DNA of 64,000 nt from NCBI GenBank assembly GCA_963835885.1, contig CAWIHF010000017.1:620001-684000 (forward strand), read 5' to 3'. The translations under genes and the position numbers were made by a program. This document shows, piece by piece, positions 28,211-37,643 of the stretch (the stretch's first letter is position 1; every line of letters begins with the position of its first letter). Below the pieces are notes generated by a model. It saw only the letters and a list, made by a program, of their open reading frames with translations, had not been told where the DNA came from and did not search any database. This DNA is from Roseiarcus sp963835885 (GTDB taxonomy: Bacteria; Pseudomonadota; Alphaproteobacteria; Rhizobiales; Beijerinckiaceae).

Positions 28211-29968
28211 CTAGCAAAATATCGGGCTGAGCGCGACAAGAGGCTGCGTCCGGACGGCAACGCGCAATATCTCGCGTTGAAGGGCCGCCTCGCGCATGAT
28301 CTCGACGACCCTTACACGCCGGTCGAGCCACGCGAACACAAGACCGACCATGTGACTTTCGCTTTCGTCGGCGGCGGGTTCGCGGGTCTAGCGACTTGCG
28401 CTCGCGTGGTCGAGGCCGGCGTGGGCGACGTGCGCATTGTCGAGAAGGGCGGCGATTTCGGGGGAACCTGGTACTGGAACCGTTACCCCGGCGCCCAGTG
28501 CGATACCGCGTCCATGGTCTATATGCCTCTCCTCGAGGAGACAGGCCACAGACCGACCGAGAAATATGTCCACGCGCCGGAAATTCTGGCTCATTGCCGC
28601 GCATCGGCCGCCTGTACGATCTTTACGGGAACGCGCTGTTTCATACCGAGGTCGATAATCTCGAGTGGGAAGAGGCGAACGCGCGCTGGGTAATCGAGAC
28701 CAATCGAGGCGACCGGTTCACGGCGAGCTTCATCGGCCTGGGGACGGGGCCGCTTCACGTGCCCAAACTGCCGGGCATTCCGGGCATCGAAACCTTCAGG
28801 GGCCGCGCCTTTCATACGAGCCGCTGGGACTACGAATATACGGGCGGTGGCCCGGACGGCGGGTTGCTGGACAAGCTTTCGGACAAGCGCGTGGCGATCA
28901 TCGGCACGGGCGCCACGGCGGTCCAGTGCGTGCCGCATCTTGCGCGCGCCTGCGGCGAACTATACGTCTTCCAGAGGACGCCTTCCTCCGTGGACGTGCG
29001 GGCCAACGCCCCGATCGATCCGGACTGGTTCTCGTCGATCGCAACGCGCGGCTGGCAACAGCGCTGGCTGGAAAACTTTACCGACAATTCAGCAGGCGGC
29101 TCAGCGACCGAAGACTTGGTTCAGGATGGCTGGACCGACTTGTCGCAACGGATCCGCTCCAAGATGAAGCTCATGCCGCGCGGAGAATTGACACCGAGAA
29201 GGTGCTGGCCGCATTCGAAGACTCCGATTTCGAAAAGATGGAGGAAATTCGCGCGCGGGTCGACGCCATCGTGAAGGATCGCGAAACAGCACAGAAGCTC
29301 AAGGCCTGGTATCGCCAGCTCTGCAAGCGTCCGTGCTTCCATGACGAATATCTGCAGGCTTTCAATGCGCCGGGCGTACGGCTGATCGACACCGACGGCA
29401 AGGGCGTCGAACGGATAACCGAAAAAGGCGTCGTCGCCGTCGGCGTCGGAATATGAGGTCGACTGCATCATCTACGCATCCGGCTTCGAGTTCGGCACGG
29501 AATACACGAGGCGCGCCGGGTTCGACCTCACGGGTCGCGGCGGCGCAAAACTCTCGCAAGCCTGGGCCGGGGGCATGAGGAGCCTGCACGGCATCCATGT
29601 GCACGGATTTCCCAACGCCTTCTTCGTGCAGTTCGCGCAGGGCGCGAATCTGATCACGAACATTCCCCACAATCTCACCGAAGCCGGACGAACGATCGCG
29701 ACGGTGGTCCGGCGCGCGCTGGACGGTGGCTACAGGGAGGTCGAGGTCACGCCAGGAAGCCCAGGACGCCTGGGTCGCCCTGCTGCTGACTGGCATGGGC
29801 AATTTGATCGGCTCGCCCGACTGCACGCCCGGCTACTACAACAACGAGGGACAGCCGGGGCCCGAGGCGCGCTTCAACGTCGGCTATCCTGCCGGCCCTT
29901 CGGCCTATTTCAAATACCTCGACGCGTGGCGCAAATCCGGGGCGTTCGAGGGCCTGGCCTTCGCCTGA
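28211..29968 (+). pseudogene. Baeyer-Villiger-type flavin monooxygenase, interrupted and frameshifted
   Basis: A class B flavoprotein monooxygenase of about 600 residues. N-terminal extension LAKYRAERDKRLRPDG, FAD-binding FVGGGFAGLATCARV, GGDFGGTWYWNRYPG, the BVMO fingerprint FxGxxxHxxxW as FRGRAFHTSRW, and the NADPH site AIIGTGATAVQCVPHL are all present. Later parts FCKRP-like CKRPCFHDEYLQAF, YEVDCIIYASGFEFG and the C-terminal PDCTPGYYNNEGQPG lie in other frames; changes occur near 28597, 29195, 29450 and 29745. Such enzymes turn ketones into esters or lactones using NADPH and O2. An SDR gene follows 100 bp downstream, which could supply the ketone or process the product. Confidence 0.82.
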
Positions 29969-30070
29969 ACGCGCTTCAGCTCCCGGCGTCGATTGATTCG
30001 CACGTTTAAGAAGTCGGCGTCCGGCTTTGGGCGGACCAGCGATTTGTCGGCAGACAATTGGAGGAGCGCC

Positions 30071-30908
30071 ATGAGCAGGCTTCAAGGGAAAGTCGCGATC
30101 GTCACGGGGGGCGCGAGCGGGATCGGCCGCGGCGCGGTGGAGCTTTTCTGTCGCGAGGGCGCGCAGGCGGTGGCGGCGGACGTTCAGGACGACAAGGGTG
30201 CTCGTCTCGTCGACGAGCTCGGGTCGTCGGTCTCCTACTTTCGCGCTGACGTCGGGGAGGAGCGCGAGGTCGAGGCGCTCATCGCCGACACGGTGAAACG
30301 TCATGGCCGGCTCGACTGCATGTTCAACAACGCAGGCGTGCCGGGCGCGCGCGGCCCGATTACCGACACGCCCATCGACGAGGCTGAAGCCGCTTTCCGT
30401 GTCCTCTTCTGGGGCGTCGTTTTCGGAATGAAGCACGCCGGACGCGTCATGCGGGAGCAGGGATCAGGCTCGATCGTGTCGACCGCGTCGGTCGCGGGCG
30501 TCGGGGCCGGAATGGGGCCGCACATCTACAGCGCCGCCAAGGCTGCGGTGATCCATCTCACGCGATCGGTCGCGAAAGAGCTCGGCGAAAGCAATGTCCG
30601 CGTGAATTGCATCTGTCCCGGCGGAATCGCGACGCCGATTTTCGGGAAGGCGTTCGGGCTCGGAACGCAGGCGGCGGATCAGACGGTCGACACCATGAAG
30701 GGGATCCTGGCGCGCATTCAACCGATTCCCCGGTCGGGCGTTCCCGGCGACATCGCCAATGCGGCGCTGTTCCTCGCCAGCGACGAGTTCGAGCTTCGTC
30801 AACGGACATGCGCTCGTCTTCGATGGCGGACTGACGCACGGACGCCGTTGGTCCGAGGTTTTGGCGGCGCAGCAGGCTGTATCGACGGCGCTTGGCGTTC
30901 CGACCTGA
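30071..30908 (+). CDS. SDR-family oxidoreductase, frameshifted near the C-terminus
   Basis: About 278 residues from ATG 30071 (GGAGGAGCGCC upstream). NAD(P)-binding TGGASGIGRGA, NNAG as FNNAGVPGARG, catalytic Ser in STASVAGVG and YSAAK at about residues 157-161, then NCICPGGIATPIF. A one-base change near 30790 leads to SFVNGHALVFDGGLTHGRRW and a stop at 30906-30908, restoring the conserved VDGG-type end. It is a classical SDR acting on an alcohol or ketone. It follows the monooxygenase gene by about 100 bp on the same strand and is probably its operon partner. Confidence 0.82.
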
Positions 30909-31222
30909 GCCTCGTTAGGCTCGGAATGACAATTTGCGTGCCCGCCAGGGCGCCGTTCCCCGGCAGGCGACCGTGAGGGAAATTCGCTCTCTTCGATCGG
31001 TCTGACGCATGCGCAGTCCCTTTTCCAAACGGCAACTGCTGGCGCAATCTACGCGTTCAGTCTAAGCCCACTGTCTCGCGCTTCCCGCCCGTTCACAGTA
31101 GCCGATCTTCAAGGGCCGGCAGGGTCGAAACCGGAGTCGCTCGCTTGTCGCAGCTACAAATCCGCTTCGGCGCCGGCGCTGCCGCGCCGCCTTAATCTCG
31201 CGCAAGCGCGCCGCGCCGCTTT
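30909..31222. other. Intergenic stretch between convergent genes, nothing recognised
   Basis: About 310 bp between the convergent SDR and AraC genes. Open frames here have no recognisable domain, and no hairpin with a T-run is visible. Confidence 0.4.
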
Positions 31223-32002
31223 CTAGCTCTCGCCCCCCTGGCAATAGGCGCGCGGGGGCGCGCCCAAGGCCCGCTGGAACATGGACGTGAACGCCGCCGG
31301 ATTGTCGTAGCCGAGGGCCATCGCGACGGACGTCACCCTTTCGCCCGCCGCCAGCCTCGGCAGCGCCATGACGAGGCACGCCTGCTGGCGCCAGGTCATG
31401 AAGGTCATCCCGGTCTCGCGCCGGAACAAACGGGTGAAGGTGCGGCGGTTCAGTCCGAGCGCTTCGCTCCAGGCGTCGATGGTCTCGTGCACGTCCGGCC
31501 GGCGAAGGAAGGCGTGGCATCGGCGCGCCAGATCCTCGCGCGCCGGGAACGGCAGGGACAGAGGCAGATGGGGAAGCTGGCGGATCTCATGCTGGATCAG
31601 CAGCATCAGCGCCCCCTCGCGGCCGTGGATGTCGTACTCGCGAGGCAGCCGGACCGCTTCCTCGAGCAGGCTGCGCATGAACGGCGAGACCCCGACGACC
31701 TGGCAATGCTCCGGCATCCCGTCGATCGCTCCGGGCTCGAAATAGAGGCTGTTGGTGCGGACCGCGCCAAGCATGCGGACGCTGTGGGTGACGCCGGCCG
31801 GAATCCACATCCCGCGTTGCGGCGGCATCACCCACTCGCCGTGGGCTGCGCTGACCAGGACGACCCCCGTCGAGCCATAGAGCAGCTGGTGGCGACGGTG
31901 TCGGTGCGGACGGATGGAATGACCGTCCGGATAGTCGGCGCTGCGCGCGACGACCGGCCGGCCGACTTCGGCGAAGAAGGTCTCCGCATGCGGCTCCAGC
32001 AT
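31223..32002 (-). CDS. AraC-family transcriptional regulator
   Basis: 259 residues, intact. The N-terminal half is a cupin-like sensor (HSIRPHRHRRHQLLYGSTGV, PPQRGMWIPAGVTHSVRM), and the C-terminal half carries two helix-turn-helix motifs: IDAWSEALGLNRRTFTRLFR and VTSVAMALGYDNPAAFTSMF followed by the conserved GAPPRAY. The start at 32002 (MLEPHAETFFAEV) fits the family; an upstream in-frame ATG would extend into the divergent MFS gene. About 100 bp separates it from that gene, so it is the likely regulator of the exporter. Effector unknown. Confidence 0.88.
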   Translation of the reverse strand: MLEPHAETFFAEVGRPVVARSADYPDGHSIRPHRHRRHQLLYGSTGVVLVSAAHGEWVMPPQRGMWIPAGVTHSVRMLGAVRTNSLYFEPGAIDGMPEHCQVVGVSPFMRSLLEEAVRLPREYDIHGREGALMLLIQHEIRQLPHLPLSLPFPAREDLARRCHAFLRRPDVHETIDAWSEALGLNRRTFTRLFRRETGMTFMTWRQQACLVMALPRLAAGERVTSVAMALGYDNPAAFTSMFQRALGAPPRAYCQGGES

Positions 32003-32117
32003 GTCCCAGTCTCGTAAGAACACGGCCCAGACGCGGTGGCGGGCCAGTCGACGCCAGGCTAGTAATCGGTTCCTCTTCCCGGCGCAATGTCCGGAAGACG
32101 CATTGAGGAAAGAGGAT

Positions 32118-33351
32118 TTGCAGGACACGACCGCCGTCGCCCGACCAGGTCCCACGCGACTTGCCCTGCCCGTGCTCGTGGCGGCAAGCGTTTGCCACTT
32201 GCTCAACGATGCGATGCAGTCGCTCTTCACCGCGAGTTATCCGGTGTTCAGGTCCGACTTCGATCTCAGCTTCGGGCAGATCGGCCTCTTGACTCTCGCT
32301 TATCAGTTGTCCGCGTCCGTTCTTCAGCCGCTGATCGGACTTCAAACCGACAGACATCCAGCGCCCTACTCCCTGCCGGTGGGCATGGGCTTCTCGATGG
32401 CGGCGCTGATCACGCTGGCTTTCGCGCCGAATTATCCCACGCTCATCGCGGGCGCAGCGCTCCTCGGCGTCGGCTCATCGATCTTTCACCCGGAAAGCTC
32501 GCGGCTCGCCCGTCTCGCTTCGGGCGGCGCGCACGGCCTTGCCCAATCGATCTTCCAGGTCGGCGGAAATATCGGCGCCTCGATCGGTCCGCTGCTCGTC
32601 GCATTTGTCGTCCTGCCGGGCGGCCAGCGGCGCCTCGCCTGGTTCGCGGTCCTTGCGCTCGGCGGCGCGGCGATCCTCACCCGGCTCGGCCGATGGTACG
32701 CCGGCGTGCTGCGGGACCGGCCCCGCCCGCATGGCAGGACGGCGTCCGCGCCGGCCCCAGGCAAGGGGCGTGTCGCGCGCCGACGGCGATCCTCGCGGCC
32801 CTGATGCTTCTCGAAATATCTTCTACATTGCGAGCTTCACGACTTATTACATCTTCTACCTGAAGCACCGCTTTCACGCCCCCGAACAGACGGCGCAAAT
32901 GTGCCTCTTCGTGTTCCTCGGCGCGGTGGCGGTCGGAACCCTGGTCGGCGGCCCGGTCGGCGACCGGATCGGCCGCAAGACCGTGATCTGGGGGTCGATC
33001 CTCGGAATCCTGCCCTTCGCCCTCGTCCTGCCCTACGCGAGCCTGCCTTTCACCATCGGCTGAGCGCGATCATCGGCCTGATCCTCGCCTCGGCCTTCTC
33101 GGCGATCGTGGTCTATGCTCAGGAGTTGATGCCTCACCGGATCGGAATGGTGTCGGGCCTGTTTTTCGGCCTGGCCTTCGGCTTGGGCGGCCTCGGCGCC
33201 GGCGGTCCTGGGCGTCCTGGCCGACTGGACGAGCATCGAGTTCGTCTACAAGGTCTGCTCGTTCCTGCCGCTTCTCGGAATGCTCGCGGCCCTGCTCCCG
33301 GAAACGAGGCCGCGCCTTAAGCCGGCGCCCGTCGCCGCGCGGGGCCGATAA
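32118..33351 (+). CDS. MFS transporter, fosmidomycin-resistance (Fsr) type, frameshifted
   Basis: About 400 residues with 12 membrane helices. The N-terminal half is in one frame: VLVAASVCHLLNDAMQSLFT, FDLSFGQIGLLTLAYQLSAS, LLGVGSSIFHPESSRLARLA and QSIFQVGGNIGASIGPLLVA are hallmarks of the Fsr subgroup. Frame changes near 32800, 33062 and 33210 lead through FTTYYIFYLKHRFH, GGPVGDRIGRKTVIWGSILG, YAQELMPHRIGMVSGLFFGL and FVYKVCSFLPLLGMLAALLP. The start may be TTG at 32118 or 32103. It is a proton-driven exporter of drugs or metabolites, divergent from the AraC gene. Confidence 0.82.
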
Positions 33352-33365
33352 TCGTCGCAGCGCCG

Positions 33366-34131
33366 TCACACTGCGGCCGTCGCCTCGAGCGCCGCCGCCG
33401 CCGCCTCCATCTCGCGCCAGCGCGCGGCGCGGCGCGCCGCCGCTTCCTCGTCGGCGCCCCACAGCTCGCTCTGGAAATCCTCGTCGACATGGGCGGCGGC
33501 CCACGCCTCGGCCGGCGTCAGAAACCCCCGTGCGACGGCGAGCGCCAGCAGCGCCGAGCCGGTCAGGGTCGTGGCGGCGCTCAAGGCCGCGAGCGCCGCG
33601 GGGTCGTCGTAAGCCTCGAGCGCGGACCGCACCGCGGCCAGGGCTTCCAGGCGGCTGCGCCACGTGCATGACGCCCGCCGCGAGGCGAAACCGCGCGCCC
33701 AGGGTCTCCGCGGCCCAGTCGAGGACCGGATCGAAGGCCAGGCGCTGTCGCTCGGCCAGCGTCTCCGGCTCCTCGGCGCGGTAGCAGAGAAGGTCCGAAC
33801 CGGCATAAGCGACGATCTCCGCCCGCGTCTCCTCCATCGTGCGGGAAACGCCGTCGATCGCCGCGTTGAGGAGCCTTGTGATCGGCATGTCGGCCGGATC
33901 GAGACGATCGCCCTGCCGCGCCCATTCCTCGGCGACGCGCTCCATCAGCGGACGGCTCGCCGCCGCGAGCCTATTGCGGCCGGGCGTCCGCGCGCCGCGC
34001 CCGTCGAGCGTCAGCGCATAGAGGCCGTTGTCCTCCCGCACGCCGACGCTCTGGTAGAACCGCCTGACGGGCTCGGGCCGCATGTTGGCCTGCGCGGCCC
34101 GCATCGGATTCTTCTGGCCGCCCTCACTCAT
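33366..34131 (-). CDS. ATP12-family chaperone, frameshifted
   Basis: About 254 residues. N-terminal part RPEPVRRFYQSVGVREDNGL then YALTLDGRGARTPGRN; middle MPITRLLNAAIDGVSRTMEE and ETLAERQRLAFDPVLDWAAE. A one-base change near 33655 leads to LEALAAVRSALEAYDDPAAL and FLTPAEAWAAAHVDEDFQSE LWG, the conserved end of the family. In mitochondria ATP12 helps assemble F1-ATPase alpha subunits; alphaproteobacterial members are presumed to do the same in the cytoplasm. The start at 34131 overlaps the RluC stop, so the two genes are coupled. Confidence 0.85.
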
Positions 34132-35215
34132 CCGGCGCGTCCTCGATCGGATCCCGCGCCGGCGGCTCGAAGCCGAACATGTCAAAACTCTTCTGCATGT
34201 GCTCCGGCAGCGGCGCCGTCACATCGATGACCCCGCCGCGCGGATGCGGCAGGACGAGCCGCCGCGCCATCAGATGCAGCTTCGGCTCGATCCCCGGCGG
34301 CACGGCGCGCAGCGGATCGTTGCGCGCCGGGTCGTTGGCGGACTTCCGATTGTATTTCGGATCGCCGACGATCGGATGGCCGATCGCCTCGCAATGGGCG
34401 CGCAGCTGGTGGGTGCGGCCGGTGATCGGCCGCATCGAGAGCCAGGCGAGCCGCGGGATGACCTTGTCGACGACGGCGTAGAGGGTCAGCGAGTGTTGCG
34501 CGTCCGGATCGCCGTGCTTCGCCACCCGCATCCGCTCGATGTCCGCCCTGCCCTGCCCGCGCGCGCCGCGCTCCTCGCCCATGCCCTCGCCCTTGGCGAG
34601 GAACATCGAGATGCGCCCCTGCGCCGGCTTCGGCACGCCCTCGACCAGCGCCCAGTAGATCTTCTTCGCGCGGCGCGAGCGAAAGATCTCGCCGAGGTCG
34701 GCCGCCATTTTGCGCGACTTGGCGATGAGAAGCACCCCCGACGTGTCGCGGTCGAGCCGGTGCACCAGCACCGGGCGCGTTCCGTCCCTGTCCGCGAGCG
34801 CCTCGAGCATACCGTCGATATGGCGCTTGGTCCCCGAGCCGCCCTGCACGGCGAGGCCGTAAGGCTTGTTGAGGACGATCACGTCGCGATCCTCGAACAG
34901 GGTCATCGCCCGGATCGCCTCGGCGTCCTCCGGATTGGCGCGCTTGACCGGCGCCTGGGCGACGGGGGTCTTGAGCGGCGGCACGCGCACGGTTTGCCCC
35001 TGCTCGAGCCGGGTCGACACGTCTGCGCGCCGGCCCGACACCCGAACCTCGCCCTTGCGGACGATCTTCATCAGATGGGTCTGGGGAAGATCGGGGAAGC
35101 GGCGGCGGAGCCAGCGGTCGAGCCGCATGCCGGCCTCGTCCTCGCCCACCGCCTGAACGGAGGCCTTGTCCGTCGCGGCGGGCGCGGGGCGCTCGGCTTT
35201 GGGGTCGTTTGGCAT
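34124..35215 (-). CDS. rluC: RluC/RluD-family 23S rRNA pseudouridine synthase
   Basis: 363 residues, intact. An S4 RNA-binding domain at about residues 28-90 (MRLDRWLRRRFPDLPQTHLM, VRVSGRRADVSTRL) is followed by the catalytic domain: VIVLNKPYGLAVQGGSGTKR, then motif II HRLDRDTSGVLLIAKS with the catalytic Asp, and the closing LITGRTHQLRAH-type block PITGRTHQLRAHCEAIGHPI. It isomerises uridines in large-subunit rRNA. The choice of RluC over RluD rests on length and general similarity only. The ATP12 gene follows with overlap. Confidence 0.9.
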   Translation of the reverse strand: MPNDPKAERPAPAATDKASVQAVGEDEAGMRLDRWLRRRFPDLPQTHLMKIVRKGEVRVSGRRADVSTRLEQGQTVRVPPLKTPVAQAPVKRANPEDAEAIRAMTLFEDRDVIVLNKPYGLAVQGGSGTKRHIDGMLEALADRDGTRPVLVHRLDRDTSGVLLIAKSRKMAADLGEIFRSRRAKKIYWALVEGVPKPAQGRISMFLAKGEGMGEERGARGQGRADIERMRVAKHGDPDAQHSLTLYAVVDKVIPRLAWLSMRPITGRTHQLRAHCEAIGHPIVGDPKYNRKSANDPARNDPLRAVPPGIEPKLHLMARRLVLPHPRGGVIDVTAPLPEHMQKSFDMFGFEPPARDPIEDAPDE

Positions 35216-35295
35216 GCCGCGCCTGATAGCGCAGCCTCGTTCGACGCGATAGCCGCATCTGCGCCTTCCTGTTCCGGCCCTGTTATCGCGCGGAT

Positions 35296-35461
35296 CAGGG
35301 AGATTTTCTCCCCTGTTCCTGTCTTGCCGCCATGCTCATTTGGCGCATGAAAATCCATACGCAATATTCTGACAACACGATAATTTATAGGTATGGGACC
35401 GGTCTGCCGAGGCAAGACTTCCCCCGGAATCGCTCCTGTTACCAGGGAGGAAACAGGGAGC
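35296..35461. repeat. Second CAGGGA-motif cluster in the 35216-35539 gap
   Basis: The 320-bp gap holds TCAGGGAG followed by CTCCCCTG (about 35296-35318) and CTGTTACCAGGGAG then AAACAGGGAG (about 35434-35460). The latter resembles 4570-4596 in order and spacing. The A/T-rich middle (35340-35400) may be promoter DNA. No gene is visible. Confidence 0.5.
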
Positions 35462-35539
35462 TCGCAATCGCCCTCGTCGGCCGCCGACACCTATCGAGCG
35501 GCGCGCGTTGGGGTAGAATGAACGAACAAGGAGCCGAAC

Positions 35540-35923
35540 ATGCCGGGTCATTACCACGCGGTCGTCTGGATCGATCACAAGCTGGCGCGCATCTTCCATT
35601 TCAATGTCGACGAGGCGGACAAGACAGTGATCCGGGATCACGTCGTTCGCGACCTCCATCCCCGGGAGAAGCGCACGGGCCACAGGATCCAGGAGAACAA
35701 GCCGTTCTTCGAGGAGGTCGCCAAGGCGATCGCCGACGCGGGCGCGATCCTGATCGTCGGGCCGGCGGACGAGAAGGACATGTTGGCGAAATTCCTCGCC
35801 GAGCGCCATCCGGCGATCAAGACGCATGTCGAGGGGGTCGAGAAGGCGGACCATCCGACCGACGGCGAGCTCATCGACTATGCCCGCCGCTACGTCAAAG
35901 CCGCCGACCGCATGCGGCCCTGA
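35540..35923 (+). CDS. eRF1-domain-like 'translational machinery protein' family
   Basis: 127 residues, intact, with AAGGAG before the ATG. It begins HYHAVVWIDHKLARIFHFNV and continues through HRIQENKPFFEEVAKAIADA, GAILIVGPADEKDMLAKFLA and a terminal DHPTDGELIDYARRYVKAAD. This is the small family in Hyphomicrobiales and other proteobacteria annotated as translational machinery or eRF1-like protein; it resembles the third domain of release factor eRF1/Pelota. Members are cytoplasmic and uncharacterised in detail. No partner genes are evident. Confidence 0.75.
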   Translation: MPGHYHAVVWIDHKLARIFHFNVDEADKTVIRDHVVRDLHPREKRTGHRIQENKPFFEEVAKAIADAGAILIVGPADEKDMLAKFLAERHPAIKTHVEGVEKADHPTDGELIDYARRYVKAADRMRP

Positions 35924-35933
35924 GGCCTGAATC

Positions 35934-36072
35934 CCCTCTCCCGCTCGCGGGAGAGGGTGGCGCGAAGCGCCGGGTGAGGGCTGGGTGAGGGCCATGGGTG
36001 AGGGCCAGGGCCACACCCTCATCCGGCCGCGCTTTCAGCGCGTCCACCTTCTCCCGCGAGCGGGCGAAGGGA
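35934..36072. repeat. Paired palindromic repeat units
   Basis: First unit 35934-35980: CCCTCTCCCGCTCGCGGGAG hairpin followed by GTGGCGCGAAGCGCCGGGTG. Second unit about 36017-36072 in inverted orientation (CTCATCCGGCCGCGCTTTC through TTCTCCCGCGAGCGGG). A third copy is at 39881-39950. These are dispersed intergenic palindromes; no gene lies here. Confidence 0.7.
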
Positions 36073-36088
36073 TCGAGAGGAGACTTGC

Positions 36089-36845
36089 ATGCCCTACGAG
36101 CTCTATTACTGGCCGAGCATTCAGGGGCGCGGCGAATTTGTTCGCCTCGCGCTCGAGGAGGCCGACGCGCCTTATGTCGACGTCGCCCGGGAGCATGGGA
36201 CCGGACACGGCGTCAAGGCCTTGATGGCGATGCTGAACGGCGCCGCGGCGCCCTTTACGCCCTTCGCCCCGCCTTTCTTGCGCGACGGCGACGTCGTCGT
36301 CTCGCATGTGGCGAACATCCTCAATTATCTCGGGCCGAAGCTCGGCCTTGCGCCGAAGGACGAAGCGCAGCGCCTGTTCGCCCACGGCCTGCAGCTGACG
36401 ATCACCGATTTCGTCGCCGAAGCCCACGATACCCACCACCCGATTTCGACCGACCTCTACTTCGAGGACCAGAAGGCGGAGGCGAAGGCGCGGGCGGCCG
36501 CCTTCCTCGACCATCGCGTCCCCAAATACCTCGGCTATTTCGAGCGGGTGCTGAACGAAAACCCGGCCGGCCCGGCGCACGCGGTCGGAGACGCTCTGAC
36601 GGCCGTCGATCTGTCCCTGTTCCAGATCTGGGCCGGCATGACCTACGCCTTCCCGCGGGCGTTCGCCGGGGCCGAGAGGCGCTATGCCGCGCTCGCGGCG
36701 CTCGCCGCCAGCGTCGAGAAGCGGCCGAACATCGCCCGCTACCTCGCCTCGGATCGCCGCATTCCGTTCAACGAGTTCGGGCATTTTCCGGCGTTACCCG
36801 GAGCTCGATCAGGCGGCGGCGAAGGGGCGGACGGGGAAGTCATAG
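36089..36845 (+). CDS. Glutathione S-transferase-family protein, frameshifted at the C-terminus
   Basis: About 252 residues. The thioredoxin-like N-domain begins MPYELYYWPSIQGRGEFVRL with a Tyr/Ser-rich active-site region, and DVVVSHVANILNYLG supplies the glutathione-binding 'QS/SHV-A-I' element. The all-helical C-domain reads LQLTITDFVAEAHDTHHPIS and DALTAVDLSLFQIWAGMTYA. A one-base change near 36785 leads to FRRYPELDQAAAKGRTGKS and a stop at 36843-36845. The layout resembles sigma/alpha-like GSTs of proteobacteria. Substrate unknown; cytoplasmic detoxification is the usual role. Confidence 0.82.
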
Positions 36846-36965
36846 ACCGGCTGGAGAGGAACGACGGGCTCGATCGCCCCCCGGCCACGAAGGGCTTGAC
36901 GTTCGCCCAATTCTGCGCCGACGATAGTCGGCCTGCCCCGACCGGCGGGGCGATGGGAGGAAGCG

Positions 36966-37103
36966 ATGGCCAAAGGCGAGCAGAGAGGCAACAAGGAAGC
37001 CAAGAAGCCGAAATCCGACAAACCGAAGGGTGGCGAGTTGGCCTACAAGAAATCGATGGGCAAGGGGGGGCAATCCCTGAGCCCGATCGGCAAGAAGGCC
37101 TGA
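36966..37103 (+). CDS. Small basic protein (45 residues)
   Basis: ATG 36966 preceded by GGGAGGAAGCG, an excellent ribosome binding site. The product is very rich in Lys and Gly: MAKGEQRGNKEAKKPKSDKP at the start and SLSPIGKKA at the end. Short Lys-rich proteins beginning MAKG.-R-N-KE-KKPK recur in alphaproteobacteria as uncharacterised proteins, possibly nucleic-acid binding. It lies 120 bp after the GST gene. Confidence 0.65.
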   Translation: MAKGEQRGNKEAKKPKSDKPKGGELAYKKSMGKGGQSLSPIGKKA

Positions 37104-37366
37104 CGGGCGCCTTTCCCGGGGAGACTGGGGCGCTCCTCCCCCAGCTCCGCCGAGGAAGGCGACGCGGAGCCTCGGTTGGAGTCCTGCGCCGCCACGAAGC
37201 CGGTCGCCTGAGCGTCACCGGCTAAGCGAGCCATTCCTGCTTTCCAGAACTCCGGGGCTGCGCTTCCGGCTCCGCGGAGGCGGGCGAGTTTGCCTGTCCG
37301 CGGGTCCGCGCCCGAACCTTCATTAACCAGGTTTCGGTTTCTCGGGCGCCCTTGCGGAAGACCGCG

Positions 37367-37395
37367 TTGACTCGAACATATATGGAACATAACGT
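37367..37395 (+). promoter_or_regulatory. LexA (SOS) box inside a sigma-70-type promoter
   Basis: GAAC-ATATATG-GAAC at 37374-37388 is the complement of the alphaproteobacterial SOS box GTTC-N7-GTTC. It lies between a -35 element TTGACT (37367-37372) and a -10 element TAACGT (37390-37395), 17 bp apart, so bound LexA would block RNA polymerase. The start of the small membrane protein gene is at 37431. Confidence 0.7.
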
Positions 37396-37430
37396 GCTCA
37401 TGTCGTGATCTTCTGAGCTGGAGTCTCGCC

Positions 37431-37535
37431 ATGCGTCAACTCGCCGTCCTCACCCTCCTCGATATCGCCGAACTCGTCTCGCTCGGCGCATTTCTGGCGA
37501 TGATCGGTCTCGCCGCGCGCGCCTTCGGCGGCTGA
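37431..37535 (+). CDS. 34-residue membrane protein under apparent SOS control (SidA-like candidate)
   Basis: ATG 37431 with GGAG about 10 bases upstream, stop TGA at 37533-37535. The peptide MRQLAVLTLLDIAELVSLGA continues FLAMIGLAARAFGG: one hydrophobic helix with a basic N-terminus and a short C-terminal tail. It is 36-64 bp downstream of a LexA box embedded in a promoter. In Caulobacter the SOS-induced inner-membrane peptide SidA (29 residues) halts cell division; this gene has the same design (tiny, single-pass, LexA-controlled). That it inhibits division is inference; no sequence alignment with SidA was made. No other gene would use this promoter before rsmB at 37644, which may be read from it too. 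Confidence 0.6.
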   Translation: MRQLAVLTLLDIAELVSLGAFLAMIGLAARAFGG

Positions 37536-37643
37536 GGCTGTTCCGGGCGCCGGCCCCTTGGACAGAGGGTCGGCCGCCTGCTACCGGGACGGACCCGCCG
37601 CTCGCCCTCCAGGCCGGCGCATCCATGAAAGCCCGTCCCGCCC

